The notes: generated by a model from the letters alone, not told the origin. 64,000 nt of DNA from Acidobacteriota bacterium (GCA_021818955.1 JAKASR010000004.1:36365-100364); one strand, 5' to 3'. Positions 34,910 through 44,486 are shown, counted from the stretch's first letter. Translations and numbers: made by a program.

Positions 34910-36645
34910 TGTACGACAAGCATCCTTATGTGCCGGTCAGCGCGCAGGCATCGGATTGCGCCGTGGGCTGGCCGGCGATTGCCGAGCGGCTGCGGCCCGC
35001 GCTCCAGGCCGGGCGGGTTGTGCTGGGAATTGAATGCTATCCCGGCGTTTTCACCGGCGATCTGCATCGCGAGCTGCTGCCGCTGCTGCAACCCGCGCTG
35101 GTCATCGATGCCGAAGCTTGCTTTCTGCCGCCCCGCGCGCTCGCGGCGCGCCTTCAGCCCTGCCTGGGCGACGATCCGGTGTTTGGACGCATGAACGGCG
35201 TTACGCTGGCCGATTTTCTCGATGCCGGCAAAGTGGCCGAGGCGCGATGCCGAATCGCCCGGCAGCGGCACGGCCGGATCGTAGCCGTCGGCTCCGCCGC
35301 CTCGCTGGTGGCGGATTGCGATGTGCTGGTTTATGCCGACTTGGCGCGCTGGGAAATCCAGCGGCGGCAGCGCCGGGGCGAGATCGCCAACCTGGGCGCC
35401 GGCAATTTCGAGGATCGCGCCGCCGCAAAGTACAAGCGGGCTTATTTTGTCGACTGGCGGGCGGCGGATCGCCGGAAAAAACAGTTGCTGGCGGCGCACG
35501 ATTTCCTGCTGGACACCAACGACCGGCCACGCCCGAAGCTGATTTCCGGCGAGTGCCACCGCCAGGCGCTGCGGCGCTGCTCGCAAAGGCCTTTTCGGGT
35601 CGTGCCTTATTTCGATCCCGGGCCTTGGGGCGGGCATTGGATGGAGCGGGTCTGCGATCTGCCCGGCGGCGAGCCTAACCACGCCTGGTGTTTCGACTGC
35701 GTCCCCGAGGAAAACAGCCTTATGCTCGGTTTCGGCGACGCGCGCGTGGAAATTCCCAGCCAGAATCTCGTCTATGCGCACCCCCGCGAGCTGCTGGGCG
35801 ATGCCGTGCACGCCCGCTTCGGCGCGGAATTTCCCATCCGCTTCGATTTTCTCGACACCATGGGCGGCGGCAATCTCTCGCTCCAGGTGCATCCGCTGAC
35901 GGAATACATTCAAGACCAGTTCGGCATGCATTATACCCAGGATGAAAGCTATTACCTGCTGGATGCCGCGCCCGGCGCCGGCGTATATCTGGGACTGCGG
36001 GAAGGCATCGAGCCTGCCGCCATGCTCTGCGATCTGCGCCGCGCGCAAGACGGCGGCGGCTTTGACGCCAGCCGCTATGTAAACCGCTGGCCGGCCGAAA
36101 AGCACGACCATTTTTTGATTCCGGCCGGCACCGTGCATTGCTCCGGACGCGACAGCATGGTGCTGGAGATCAGCGCCACGCCTTATATTTTCACCTTCAA
36201 GTTATGGGACTGGGGGCGGCTGGGCTTGGATGGGCGGCCGCGTCCCCTCCATCTCGAGCACGGCGCGGCCAACATTCAATGGGAACGAAGCACCCGTTGG
36301 GTCGAGCGCAACCTGATCCATCGGGTGTCGCCTGTCGCCGCCGGAAAAGGTTGGCGCGAAGAGCGCACCGGCCTGCACGAGCGCGAGTTCATCGAGACCC
36401 GCCGCCACTGGTTCACCGGCCGCGTTCCCCACGAAACCGGCGGCGGCGTGAATGTTTTGAACCTGGTGGAAGGCGAGGCGGCGGTGATCGAGAGCGCCAG
36501 CGGCGCCTTCGAGCCCTACGCCGTGCATTATGCCGAGACCTTCATCGTGCCCGCCGCCGTGGGGCGGTATACGATTCGCCCCGCCCGGCCGAACCCCGAG
36601 CGCCCGCTGGCCACCCTCAAGGCCTTCGTGCGCTGCCGCGCTTGA
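34909..36645 (+). CDS. Two-domain class I mannose-6-phosphate isomerase
   Basis: The 578-residue product has an N-terminal domain of about 220 residues ending in a YADLARWEIQRRQRRGE stretch, followed by a type I PMI cupin domain. Zinc ligands are visible in GGNLSLQVHPLTEYIQ (about residues 320-335), with Glu in YTQDESYYLLD, and His in IPAGTVHCSGRDS (about 400-412). The ATPYIFTFKLWDWGRLGLDG segment is typical of this long subtype. It interconverts mannose 6-phosphate and fructose 6-phosphate. The role of the N-terminal domain, which resembles a nucleoside/sugar-kinase-like fold without a clear P-loop, is unknown. It is translationally coupled to the ROK kinase. Confidence 0.82.
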   Translation: MYDKHPYVPVSAQASDCAVGWPAIAERLRPALQAGRVVLGIECYPGVFTGDLHRELLPLLQPALVIDAEACFLPPRALAARLQPCLGDDPVFGRMNGVTLADFLDAGKVAEARCRIARQRHGRIVAVGSAASLVADCDVLVYADLARWEIQRRQRRGEIANLGAGNFEDRAAAKYKRAYFVDWRAADRRKKQLLAAHDFLLDTNDRPRPKLISGECHRQALRRCSQRPFRVVPYFDPGPWGGHWMERVCDLPGGEPNHAWCFDCVPEENSLMLGFGDARVEIPSQNLVYAHPRELLGDAVHARFGAEFPIRFDFLDTMGGGNLSLQVHPLTEYIQDQFGMHYTQDESYYLLDAAPGAGVYLGLREGIEPAAMLCDLRRAQDGGGFDASRYVNRWPAEKHDHFLIPAGTVHCSGRDSMVLEISATPYIFTFKLWDWGRLGLDGRPRPLHLEHGAANIQWERSTRWVERNLIHRVSPVAAGKGWREERTGLHEREFIETRRHWFTGRVPHETGGGVNVLNLVEGEAAVIESASGAFEPYAVHYAETFIVPAAVGRYTIRPARPNPERPLATLKAFVRCRA

Positions 36646-36762
36646 ATATTGCCCGCTGCCGGTTTGCCGCCGCCGGCGGGCATCGGCAATGATCAACCGC
36701 CGCTAAAATCGCGCATGCGGGGTATAGCGCGGCCGGGCTTCGCTCGCATCGAAGCCGCCGCT

Positions 36763-37413
36763 CTAATGCGCGTGCAGCAGGGCGTGGACGCCATTCCAGA
36801 CGATCTGGCCGCCGATGCAGACCAGCAGAAAATCAATCACGCGCATGATGCCGTGGACAAACTGGGGCGAGACGCGGCGCACCAGCATATCGGCGTGGGC
36901 GTAGGCGAAATAGATGGTGCCGCCCAGCAGCAACACGGCCGCCAATACGCCCAGATGGGCCGCCACCGAGGCGGATAGGCGGGGCTGCTGCGCCGCGTGC
37001 GCGCTCAGGGTCAGCATCACCACCATGCAGCCGGGACCGACGGTGATGGGAAAAGTCAGCGGATAGAACTGCTGCTGGCGCAACAGTTCAGGCGGCACCG
37101 GGGTGCCGGCCTCGGCGCTGGGATCGGGCTGGTTGAGCAGCGTCCAGCCAATGGTGGCGATTACGATGCCGCCGGCAATTTGCATCACCGGCAGGGAGAC
37201 CCCGAAAAAGCGCAGCACCTCGGCGCCGGTGTATTCGACAATCGCCAGAAACAGGGTGCTGTTGAGCGCGATTTTGCGCGCCATCTGCCGCCGCAGCTTC
37301 GTGTCGGCGCTGGCGGTTAAGCTCAGGTAGAGCAGCGCCGAACCCAGCGGATTGATCACCGGCAACAGCGCCGTCACGGCCAGCGGTATGGATTTGAGAA
37401 AGAGTAGGAACAC
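36763..37413 (-). CDS. MarC-family integral membrane protein
   Basis: The 216-residue product has six transmembrane segments and the MarC signatures: ALLPVINPLGSALLYLSLT at the N-terminus, FFGVSLPVMQIAGGIVIATIGW near residue 70, and YPLTFPITVGPGCMVVML near residue 115. The function of the family is not settled, and the historical link to multiple antibiotic resistance was withdrawn. The gene stands alone, converging on the PMI gene. Confidence 0.88.
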   Translation of the reverse strand: MFLLFLKSIPLAVTALLPVINPLGSALLYLSLTASADTKLRRQMARKIALNSTLFLAIVEYTGAEVLRFFGVSLPVMQIAGGIVIATIGWTLLNQPDPSAEAGTPVPPELLRQQQFYPLTFPITVGPGCMVVMLTLSAHAAQQPRLSASVAAHLGVLAAVLLLGGTIYFAYAHADMLVRRVSPQFVHGIMRVIDFLLVCIGGQIVWNGVHALLHAH

Positions 37414-37442
37414 GGGTAGAACAGGTTTCGGAGCGGCGCCCG

Positions 37443-38474
37443 CTAATATTTCGTTAAAAAGCGTCGAATCAGGGGATTAAGCTGGTCGGCCTGGCAGCCA
37501 TTCGCAATATGCCCGCAATCGCTGGTGAGCAGGAAGGTTTGCGCATGCACCAGCCGGGCGAAGCGTTCCGCCGGCAGCGGGCTGACCATGTGATCCTGTC
37601 GGGAAGGCACGATCAGCATGCGGGCGGTGACGCGGGCCGCCGCGGCGGAAAGCGAATCGCGATAGGGACGGGCAACATCAAGCCGTTGAATCGCCTGGGC
37701 CTGGTACAGCAGATCATTGGCATCGAACTCCGGCTGCGGGTGCTCGCTGCGCCGCAAAAACCGGGCAAAACTTTCCCGCGGCACGGAGCGCGCGAGATGT
37801 CCGGGACTGGTCAGGTGCAAGGCCATAAAATCCCAAAGATCGTAAAGCTGGGGCGGGGTTGCGTAGTTGCCATGGTGCCAATGGCGGTCTTCGCGAATCA
37901 TCTGGATAAAAACGCGCAACTGCAGCAGATCGTAAGCGTCGGGACGGGGCGAGCCGACAATCGGGATGACCTCCTTCATGTAGCCGGGGTAGCTGACCGC
38001 CCATTGAAAGGCCTGCATGCCGCCCATGGAGATGCCGATGACGGCGTGCAAATGCCGCAAATGCAGGCGATGGCGCGCCAGGCGGTATTCGGCGCGCACC
38101 ATATCCCGCAGGCTGAATCGCGGAAACCGCAGGCGCGGCTGCAGCCGGCTATTGGAAGGCGAAGACGAAACGCCATCGCCGAGGGCATCCACGAAAATGA
38201 CAAACCATTTGCGCGTGTCCAGCATGCTCTGGGCATTCGGGCCGGCCAGGCTTAAAAGCTGCCGCGATGTGCCGGTGAACCAGGTGGGAAATAAAATCGC
38301 GTTTGTGCGGCCGCGATTGAGGCGGCCCCGCGTGCGATACGCGAGCCGGCAATGTTCGATTCGTTCCCCATGGTCGAGCTTGAAATTTCCCAGGCTGGCG
38401 TAATGCGGGCGTCCGGCTTGGGCCAACAAGCCGCCCCCGAAACTCACGCTTAGAAAAAGAGCCAGGCCGCGCAT
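37443..38474 (-). CDS. Exported MetX-like alpha/beta hydrolase
   Basis: Starting at the ATG at 38474 (GGGGAG 8 bases upstream), the 343-residue product has a signal peptide (MRGLALFLSVSFGGGLLAQA). The rest resembles the homoserine O-acetyltransferase branch of alpha/beta hydrolases: HCRLAYRTRGRLN, FPTWFTGTS, the nucleophile elbow GISMGGMQAFQW near residue 150, Asp in PSRQDHMVSP and His in SDCGHIANG near the end. True MetX is cytoplasmic, so an exported form probably has a different, hydrolytic role. Substrate unknown. Confidence 0.78.
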   Translation of the reverse strand: MRGLALFLSVSFGGGLLAQAGRPHYASLGNFKLDHGERIEHCRLAYRTRGRLNRGRTNAILFPTWFTGTSRQLLSLAGPNAQSMLDTRKWFVIFVDALGDGVSSSPSNSRLQPRLRFPRFSLRDMVRAEYRLARHRLHLRHLHAVIGISMGGMQAFQWAVSYPGYMKEVIPIVGSPRPDAYDLLQLRVFIQMIREDRHWHHGNYATPPQLYDLWDFMALHLTSPGHLARSVPRESFARFLRRSEHPQPEFDANDLLYQAQAIQRLDVARPYRDSLSAAAARVTARMLIVPSRQDHMVSPLPAERFARLVHAQTFLLTSDCGHIANGCQADQLNPLIRRFLTKY

Positions 38475-38598
38475 GAAGTTTCTCCCCGCCCGCCGCTTGC
38501 GAGCATTCAGCATAAGCGATCTTACCGCTGCTTTTGGCTCGTCACGCCGCTTGCGTCCCCGCCGCGGCCGCTCCTGATGCGCCTATAATCATAGCGAT

Positions 38599-39042
38599 AT
38601 GCTGAAAGCCGGCGCCACGGATACCGCCACCCTGCTGCGCGCGGCGGCGCGGTTTCGCTATGGCCTGCGCCAGTTTCTCCGCTTCAGCGAACAGGCGGCG
38701 CGGCGCCAGGGGTTGACGCCGCAACAGCATCAACTGCTGCTGGGCATTGCCGGCTTTACCGGGCGCGGCGAAGCCACGATTTCCGAGTTGAGCGAGTTTT
38801 TACAGGAACGCCACAACGCCACCGTCGGCTTGGTGCAGCGCGCGGAGCGGCTGGGCCTGGTCAAAAAACAGGGCGATTTGAAGGACCGGCGGCGGGTGAA
38901 TGTGACGTTGGCCCCGCGCGGACGCCAACTCCTGCTCAAGCTGACCGCCGAACATGGCAATGAATGGCAGCGCTTGCAACAGGAACTGGCCGGGTTACCC
39001 CCGGCGCCGGCCGGGCATGAGACGGAGGAAAGCGAAAGCTGA
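38599..39042 (+). CDS. MarR-family transcriptional regulator
   Basis: The 147-residue product is a winged helix-turn-helix protein: RRQGLTPQQHQLLLGIAGF, ATISELSEFLQERHNATVGLVQRAERLGLV (recognition region) and KDRRRVNVTLAPRGRQLL (the typical MarR wing with Asp-Arg-Arg). MarR proteins bind DNA as dimers and respond to small ligands. The secreted hydrolase gene is divergent, starting 125 bases away, and could be a target. Confidence 0.88.
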   Translation: MLKAGATDTATLLRAAARFRYGLRQFLRFSEQAARRQGLTPQQHQLLLGIAGFTGRGEATISELSEFLQERHNATVGLVQRAERLGLVKKQGDLKDRRRVNVTLAPRGRQLLLKLTAEHGNEWQRLQQELAGLPPAPAGHETEESES

Positions 39043-39193
39043 ACATTACCGCTTATTTTTTCCCTTTTTTTTATCTCTGCGTCTTTTTTAAAGTTACATT
39101 TTTCGGGCTTGGGGCGTTAACCCTTTTCAGGGGGGGCCGTATTTACGTATGCTCGGGTTTTTGCTGATCTTTTCCGGCCGTGATCGCAAATCT

Positions 39194-42100
39194 ATGCAGA
39201 ACTCATCTTGTGTCCGGCATTTTCTCGCGCGCTTCCGATTCCTGCTGCCGGGGCTGTTGCTGGCGGGCGTAGCCGCCGCCCAGGCCTTGCCGGCTTCGCT
39301 TTATGCCGGTCTGCGCTGGCGCTCGATCGGCCCTTATCGCGGCGGGCGCATCACCTCGGTTGCCGGGGTGGCGGGCGAACCGGCGCTGTATTACGCCGGC
39401 ACGCCCGGCGGCGGCGTCTGGAAAACCGATGATGCCGGCGTAACCTGGCGCCCCATCTTCGACGCGGAACCCGTTTTCTCGATTGGGGCGCTGGCGGTGG
39501 CGCCTTCCAATCCCAATTTTCTCTACGTGGGCACCGGCGAGCAGGCGCCCGGGCGCGGCATTTATCGCTCCGACGATGGCGGCAGGACCTGGCTGCATCT
39601 CGGCCTGCGCCATAGCGTGGCCATCACCTCGCTGCTGGTGGACCCGAAAAATCCCCGCCACCTTTATGCCGGCGTGGTCGGCGATATCTTTCATGCCGGC
39701 GGCGAGCGCGGGGTGTACGAATCGCGCGACGGCGGCAAAAGCTGGAAGCGGGTGCTGGCGCGCGGCGCCTACAGCGGCGTGGCGGATATGACGTGGGATC
39801 CGGCGCGTCCGAAGGTGATCTTGGCGGCCTTTTGGGAGCGCTATAGCCCCCGGGCGGGTGCGCCGCCACCGCCACCCTTCCCCAGTTGGAAAGCCTTCTA
39901 CCAGGCCACGCCTTCGGTCATTTATAAAACCACCAACGGCGGCAAGAGTTGGAAGGTGGTGGATCAGGGACTGCCGGCCTCCGGCCTGGGGCGCATCGGG
40001 GTCGCCATCGCCGCCGGCACGCACGACCGCCGCTGCTATGCCATTGTCGGCCAGGGCTTGTTCCGCAGCGACGACGGCGCGCGCCATTGGCGGCGGATTT
40101 CACACGATCCGCGCGTCAAAGGCAGCGGTTATTTCAGCCGGGTGTTCGTGGACCCCAGCCGTCCGAACGTGGTCTATGTCATGCAGACCTCGATGTACCG
40201 CTCCACCGATGGCGGCAAAACCTTCGTCTCCTTTAAAGGCGCGCCCGGCGGCGATGACAATCATGTGCTCTGGATTTCGCCGGGCAATTCCGGCCGCATG
40301 ATCCTGGGCAGCGATCAGGGCGCGACCATCAGTTTGAATGACGGCCGCACCTGGTCCTCCTGGTACACCCAGCCGACGGGCCAGTTTTATCACGTCGCAA
40401 CCGATAATCAATTCCCCTACCGGGTGTACGGCGCACAGCAGGATAGCGGCACGGCCATGGTGGCGAGCCGCAGCGATTACGGTGAAATTACTTTTCGCGA
40501 CTGGATGCCGGTCGGCGGCTTCGAATACTGCTTCATCGCGCCCGATCCCGCCAACCCGCGCTATGTATTTTCCGGCGGCTGGTATGGCAGCCTGCTGCGT
40601 TTCGATCGTGCCACCGGCCAGGTCGTGCATATTTTCGAGCGCGGAGAGGGCTTGCGCAGCGCCTGGGCGCCGGCCATCGTGTTCTCGCCGGAGAACCCGC
40701 ATCGGCTCTACCTGGGAACGCAATATCTGATGACGACCGAAGGAGCGAGCCTGCAACTGGGGCGGCGCTGGACGACGATCAGCCCCGACCTGACGAAACG
40801 GCCGGCGGCGAAACCGGCCGCCGCCAAGGCGGCGAAAAAACCGCCGGCCTCGCTCGGCTTCATTCTGTCGATTGCGCCTTCGCCCAAGAACGGCCAGGAA
40901 GTTTGGGTGGGCACCAGCAATGGCCTGATTCAATTGACGCGCAATGGCGGCAAGACCTGGACCAACGTCACCCCGCCCGGCATCACCCGCTTTCAAGCGA
41001 TTGAAACCCTCGACGCCTCGGCCGAAGACGCCGGCGCCGCCTACGCCGCGGTGAGCGACGATAGCATTTTTGTCGGCGCCCGCAATCCCCATCCCTATCT
41101 TTACCGCACGCGCGACTTTGGCCGCACCTGGACGCTGATTACCCACGGCCTGCCGGAAAATGGACCGGCGCTGGCGCTGGTGCAGGACCCGAAAAATCCC
41201 CAACTGCTGTTTGCCGGCACTCAAACCGGCGCCTGGGTCTCCTTCGACGATGGCGCTAACTGGCAGCCCTTGCAGTTGAATCTGCCCGCGGCGCAGGTCA
41301 CCGGTTTAGTCGTCCACCAGAACGACCTGGTGGTTTCCACCTTTGGTCGCGGCTTCTGGATTCTCGACGACATTACGCCGCTGCGCCAGCTTGCGGCCGC
41401 AGCCGCTTCCGCGCCGGCGCGGCTGTTCAAGCCGGAAACGGCGGTGCGGGTGCGCTGGGATAATTATCAGGACACGCCGTTGCCGCCGGAAATTCCAGCC
41501 GGCCAAAATCCGCCCAACGGCGCGATTCTGGATTACGAGCTGGCCGCGCCCCCTTCCGCGCCGGTCACACTCTCCATCCACGACGCCGCCGGAAACCTGG
41601 TGCGGCGGTTTTCCAGCGTGCTGCCGCCGCAACGGCATCCGCTGCTGCCGAATGTGCCCGGGTACTGGATCGCTCCTCGCACCCGTCTGAGCGCGCATGC
41701 CGGCCTGAACCGCTTTGTCTGGAATCTGCATTATCCCAACCCCGCCGTGCTGCGCTATGGCTACTTCGGCGAGAAACTGCAATATACCGAGTACACCCTG
41801 ACCAATAACGCCATCCTGGGCAAAACGCCGCGGCATGAGCCGCATGGCCCGCTGGCGATGCCGGGCGCCTATACGGTCAAATTGACGGTCAATGGCCAGT
41901 CCTATTCCCAGCCGCTGCGCATTGCCGCCGATCCGAGAGTTCCGGCAACCCCGGCCGATTACGCGGCTCAATTCGTGCTGGCCGAAAAAATCGTGGCGGC
42001 GCTCGAAGTATCGGCGCGCCTGTTCCATGCCGTCCGCCCGGTCTTGAAGCAAGCCGAGGCGCAATGGAAGGCGATGAGCACGAGCCAGCAGTCGGCCGTG

Positions 42101-42334
42101 GCCGGCAAGATTCTGTCGGCCCGCATCAAGGAGTTGCGCCTGCTGCTGAATGGCAACCGGCAGTCGCCCGGCTTCGGCGTCGTCAACCGCACCTTGGCGC
42201 GGCTGCTGAGCGACGTGGAAAGCGGCGATGCGGCGCCCACCGCAACCATGCGGCGGATGTATGAATTCAACTTGAAGGGCCTGGAAAAATATCGCGCTGC
42301 TTGGAAGAACTTGCAAGGCACGGGAAAGCCTTAG
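39194..42334 (+). CDS. Secreted BNR/sortilin-like beta-propeller protein
   Basis: The frame opens at 39149, but the ATG at 39194 gives a better signal peptide (about residues 1-35, ending VAAAQA). The product is about 1,046 residues. Many repeated Asp-box-type motifs are visible (YRSDDGGRTWLHL, YESRDGGKSWKRV, YKTTNGGKSWKVV, YRSTDGGKTFVSF, LTRNGGKTWTNV, YRTRDFGRTWTLI). These form one or two beta-propellers like those annotated as glycosyl hydrolase or sortilin-like. A helical C-terminal part of about 120 residues follows. Such proteins are numerous in Acidobacteriota; the ligand is unknown. A G-rich stretch lies upstream of 39149, so that start remains possible. Confidence 0.82.
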   Translation: MQNSSCVRHFLARFRFLLPGLLLAGVAAAQALPASLYAGLRWRSIGPYRGGRITSVAGVAGEPALYYAGTPGGGVWKTDDAGVTWRPIFDAEPVFSIGALAVAPSNPNFLYVGTGEQAPGRGIYRSDDGGRTWLHLGLRHSVAITSLLVDPKNPRHLYAGVVGDIFHAGGERGVYESRDGGKSWKRVLARGAYSGVADMTWDPARPKVILAAFWERYSPRAGAPPPPPFPSWKAFYQATPSVIYKTTNGGKSWKVVDQGLPASGLGRIGVAIAAGTHDRRCYAIVGQGLFRSDDGARHWRRISHDPRVKGSGYFSRVFVDPSRPNVVYVMQTSMYRSTDGGKTFVSFKGAPGGDDNHVLWISPGNSGRMILGSDQGATISLNDGRTWSSWYTQPTGQFYHVATDNQFPYRVYGAQQDSGTAMVASRSDYGEITFRDWMPVGGFEYCFIAPDPANPRYVFSGGWYGSLLRFDRATGQVVHIFERGEGLRSAWAPAIVFSPENPHRLYLGTQYLMTTEGASLQLGRRWTTISPDLTKRPAAKPAAAKAAKKPPASLGFILSIAPSPKNGQEVWVGTSNGLIQLTRNGGKTWTNVTPPGITRFQAIETLDASAEDAGAAYAAVSDDSIFVGARNPHPYLYRTRDFGRTWTLITHGLPENGPALALVQDPKNPQLLFAGTQTGAWVSFDDGANWQPLQLNLPAAQVTGLVVHQNDLVVSTFGRGFWILDDITPLRQLAAAAASAPARLFKPETAVRVRWDNYQDTPLPPEIPAGQNPPNGAILDYELAAPPSAPVTLSIHDAAGNLVRRFSSVLPPQRHPLLPNVPGYWIAPRTRLSAHAGLNRFVWNLHYPNPAVLRYGYFGEKLQYTEYTLTNNAILGKTPRHEPHGPLAMPGAYTVKLTVNGQSYSQPLRIAADPRVPATPADYAAQFVLAEKIVAALEVSARLFHAVRPVLKQAEAQWKAMSTSQQSAVAGKILSARIKELRLLLNGNRQSPGFGVVNRTLARLLSDVESGDAAPTATMRRMYEFNLKGLEKYRAAWKNLQGTGKP

Positions 42335-42386
42335 CCGCCTCCCCTGCTTCTATGGAAGCGTACAGTGGAGGCGGGGGGGGGCGATT

Positions 42387-43787
42387 ATGGCGATGCGGTA
42401 CGACCTGGTGGTGCTTGGCACGGGCACGGCGGGGGCCACGGCGGCGCATATTTGCCGGGCCGCGGGCTGGAAGGTTGCGGTGGCCGATTCCCGTCCCTAC
42501 GGCGGCACTTGCGCGCTGCGCGGCTGCGACCCGAAAAAAGTGCTGGTGGGCGCGGCCGAGATCGTGGACCGTGCCGCCAAACTCGCCGGCCGCGGCATCC
42601 GCGGCCAGACCGCGATTGATTGGCCGGCGCTGATGGGCTTCAAGCGCGGCTTTACCCGCCCGGTGCCGGCCGCGCGCGAAGCGGAATTCGCCCAGGCCGG
42701 CATTGATTGCCTGCATGGCGCGGCGCGCTTTCTTTCGCCCGGCCGTCTCGAGGTGGGTGCGGTGGAAATCGAGGCCGCGCATGCGCTCATTGCCACCGGC
42801 ATGCGCCCGCAACCGTTGCCCATCCCCGGCCAGGAACGGCTGGCCACCAGCGACGACTTCCTCGATCTGCCGCATTTGCCCGCCTCGCTGGTCTTTGTCG
42901 GCGGCGGCTATATCTCGTTCGAGTTTGCCCATGTCGCGGCGCGCGCCGGCGCGCGCGTCACCATTGTCGACGACCGCCCGCGGCCGCTGGAAACTTTCGA
43001 CGCCGATTTGGTCGAACGCCTGGTCGCGGCGTCGCGCCAGGCGGGTATCGAGATTCATGCGCATACGCCGGTGGAGGCCGTCGAAAAAACCGGCCGCGGG
43101 TTTTTGGTGCGCGCGCGCCAGCCCGGCGCCGCCGGACACGGCGCGGGCGTCGCCGGCAACGAGGCCGCTGGCGGTACCGTGCGGGAATTTGCCGCCGAGC
43201 TGGCCGTGCACGGCGCCGGACGCGTTCCCGACTTGGAAGGGCTCGACCTCGCCGCCGCCGGCGTGAAGTACGACCGCAAGGCCGGAGTCGAGGTGAACCG
43301 CTATCTGCAAAGCGTCTCGCAGCCGGCCATCTACGCCGCCGGCGACGCGGCGGCCGGCGGCGGACCGCCGCTGACGCCGGTGGCCGGCTACCAGGGCCGC
43401 ATAGCCGCCGAAAACTTGCTGCACGGCAACCGCCTGTCGCCCGATTACACCGGTATTCCCAGCGTCTGCTATACCCTGCCGCCGCTGGCGCGCGTGGGCT
43501 GGACGGAAGCAGCGGCGCGGCAGGCCGGCTTGCGCTTCCGCGTGCACAGCGGCGACTCCGCCGGCTGGTATTCGTCGCGCCGCGTGGGCGAAACCCATGC
43601 CGGCTACAAAGTGCTGATCGAGGAAGACAGTGGCAAAATTCTCGGCGCTCATCTGCTCGGCCCGCACGCGGAGGAACAGATTAACCTGTTCGCGCTGGCT
43701 ATCCGCGCCGGCGTATCGGCGGATCGGTTGAAGCACGCCATCTTCGCCTACCCCACCCAGGGCTCGGATGTGCCGTATATGCTGTAA
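42387..43787 (+). CDS. FAD-dependent pyridine nucleotide-disulfide oxidoreductase
   Basis: The 466-residue flavoprotein has the FAD motif LVVLGTGTAGATAAHICR, the redox-active disulfide GGTCALRGCDPKK (Cys near residues 41 and 46), an NAD(P)H site VFVGGGYISFEFAHVAARAG near residue 170, and the second FAD motif AIYAAGDAAAGGG near 310. At the C-terminus, the usual HPTxxE catalytic pair is replaced by AYPTQGSD, so the general acid His is missing. It resembles mercuric/glutathione reductase relatives of unknown substrate. The ATG follows a run of nine G residues. Confidence 0.85.
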   Translation: MAMRYDLVVLGTGTAGATAAHICRAAGWKVAVADSRPYGGTCALRGCDPKKVLVGAAEIVDRAAKLAGRGIRGQTAIDWPALMGFKRGFTRPVPAAREAEFAQAGIDCLHGAARFLSPGRLEVGAVEIEAAHALIATGMRPQPLPIPGQERLATSDDFLDLPHLPASLVFVGGGYISFEFAHVAARAGARVTIVDDRPRPLETFDADLVERLVAASRQAGIEIHAHTPVEAVEKTGRGFLVRARQPGAAGHGAGVAGNEAAGGTVREFAAELAVHGAGRVPDLEGLDLAAAGVKYDRKAGVEVNRYLQSVSQPAIYAAGDAAAGGGPPLTPVAGYQGRIAAENLLHGNRLSPDYTGIPSVCYTLPPLARVGWTEAAARQAGLRFRVHSGDSAGWYSSRRVGETHAGYKVLIEEDSGKILGAHLLGPHAEEQINLFALAIRAGVSADRLKHAIFAYPTQGSDVPYML

Positions 43788-43883
43788 AGACTGCGGAGGT
43801 GGGCTAAATCGCGTGGTGTACCCCATTTCGCCAGCCATGTTTTTTGGCGCAATGCATTGAAGTCTTGAATATAAAAGTTTTTT

Positions 43884-44486
43884 TTACGCTTCTACCACTG
43901 CATTCTCGCGCGGCTCTTTTGATTCGGCCCGCGCGCGCGGCTTGCGCATCGCGTAGCGCCAGCGCAAGCCGCTGAACACCACGATCGCCAGGCAGCAAAG
44001 CTCGACGAAAACCTTTTCGCCGTCGAAGGGATTGAGCGGGGTATTTTGCAGATGGGGATCGGTAAAGAGGCTGTGCCAGAACAGGGCGAGGGCTGCGGCA
44101 TAAATGACGAAATGCAGCGCTTTCCATAGCCGCCGCCCCAGCCGCAGGCGGAAATAGGAGGTGACGACCACGATCGCGATGCCGTAAAGCGCGATCGCGC
44201 CGATGGTGTTTTCGAGCGGTTGGCTGGGCGAGTGGAGGGGATACACGAGATCCAGCACGCGAAAACGGGGGTGGGAGGCTAAGAGCAGCAGGCTGGGGTG
44301 CAGCACTGAAACGGCGAGGACGGCATAGCCGGAAAGGTTATGAAGGCGGAAGAGATTAATGCGGCGATGCGGCCAGCAGCGCCTCGGGCTGTAACGCATG
44401 GCGATCAGCAGCCCCAGGGCGAGGTTCAGGGTGATGCAGCCCAAGGCTGCCAGGCCGGCGTCCGCCGAGAGAGCAATCGGGTTCAT
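43884..44486 (-). CDS. Ferric reductase-like heme membrane protein
   Basis: The 200-residue product has about five or six transmembrane segments and spaced His residues that fit bis-His heme b ligation: FRLHNLSGYAVLAVSVLHPSLLL (about residues 45-65) and LHFVIYAAALALFWHSLF (about 122-138). It resembles the ferric reductase-like transmembrane domain (YedZ/MsrQ-type). No flavin/NAD domain is attached or adjacent, so its electron donor is unknown. The C-terminus is charged and Arg/Glu-rich. Confidence 0.75.
   Translation of the reverse strand: MNPIALSADAGLAALGCITLNLALGLLIAMRYSPRRCWPHRRINLFRLHNLSGYAVLAVSVLHPSLLLLASHPRFRVLDLVYPLHSPSQPLENTIGAIALYGIAIVVVTSYFRLRLGRRLWKALHFVIYAAALALFWHSLFTDPHLQNTPLNPFDGEKVFVELCCLAIVVFSGLRWRYAMRKPRARAESKEPRENAVVEA

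Noticed and set aside
34906..36138. 410-codon open frame on the minus strand
   Set aside because: It is the antisense shadow of the PMI gene, whose plus-strand product has clear zinc motifs; high GC makes long antisense frames common here.
42267..43838. 523-codon open frame on the minus strand
   Set aside because: It lies fully opposite the oxidoreductase gene with FAD and disulfide motifs, and its own translation shows no recognisable domain.
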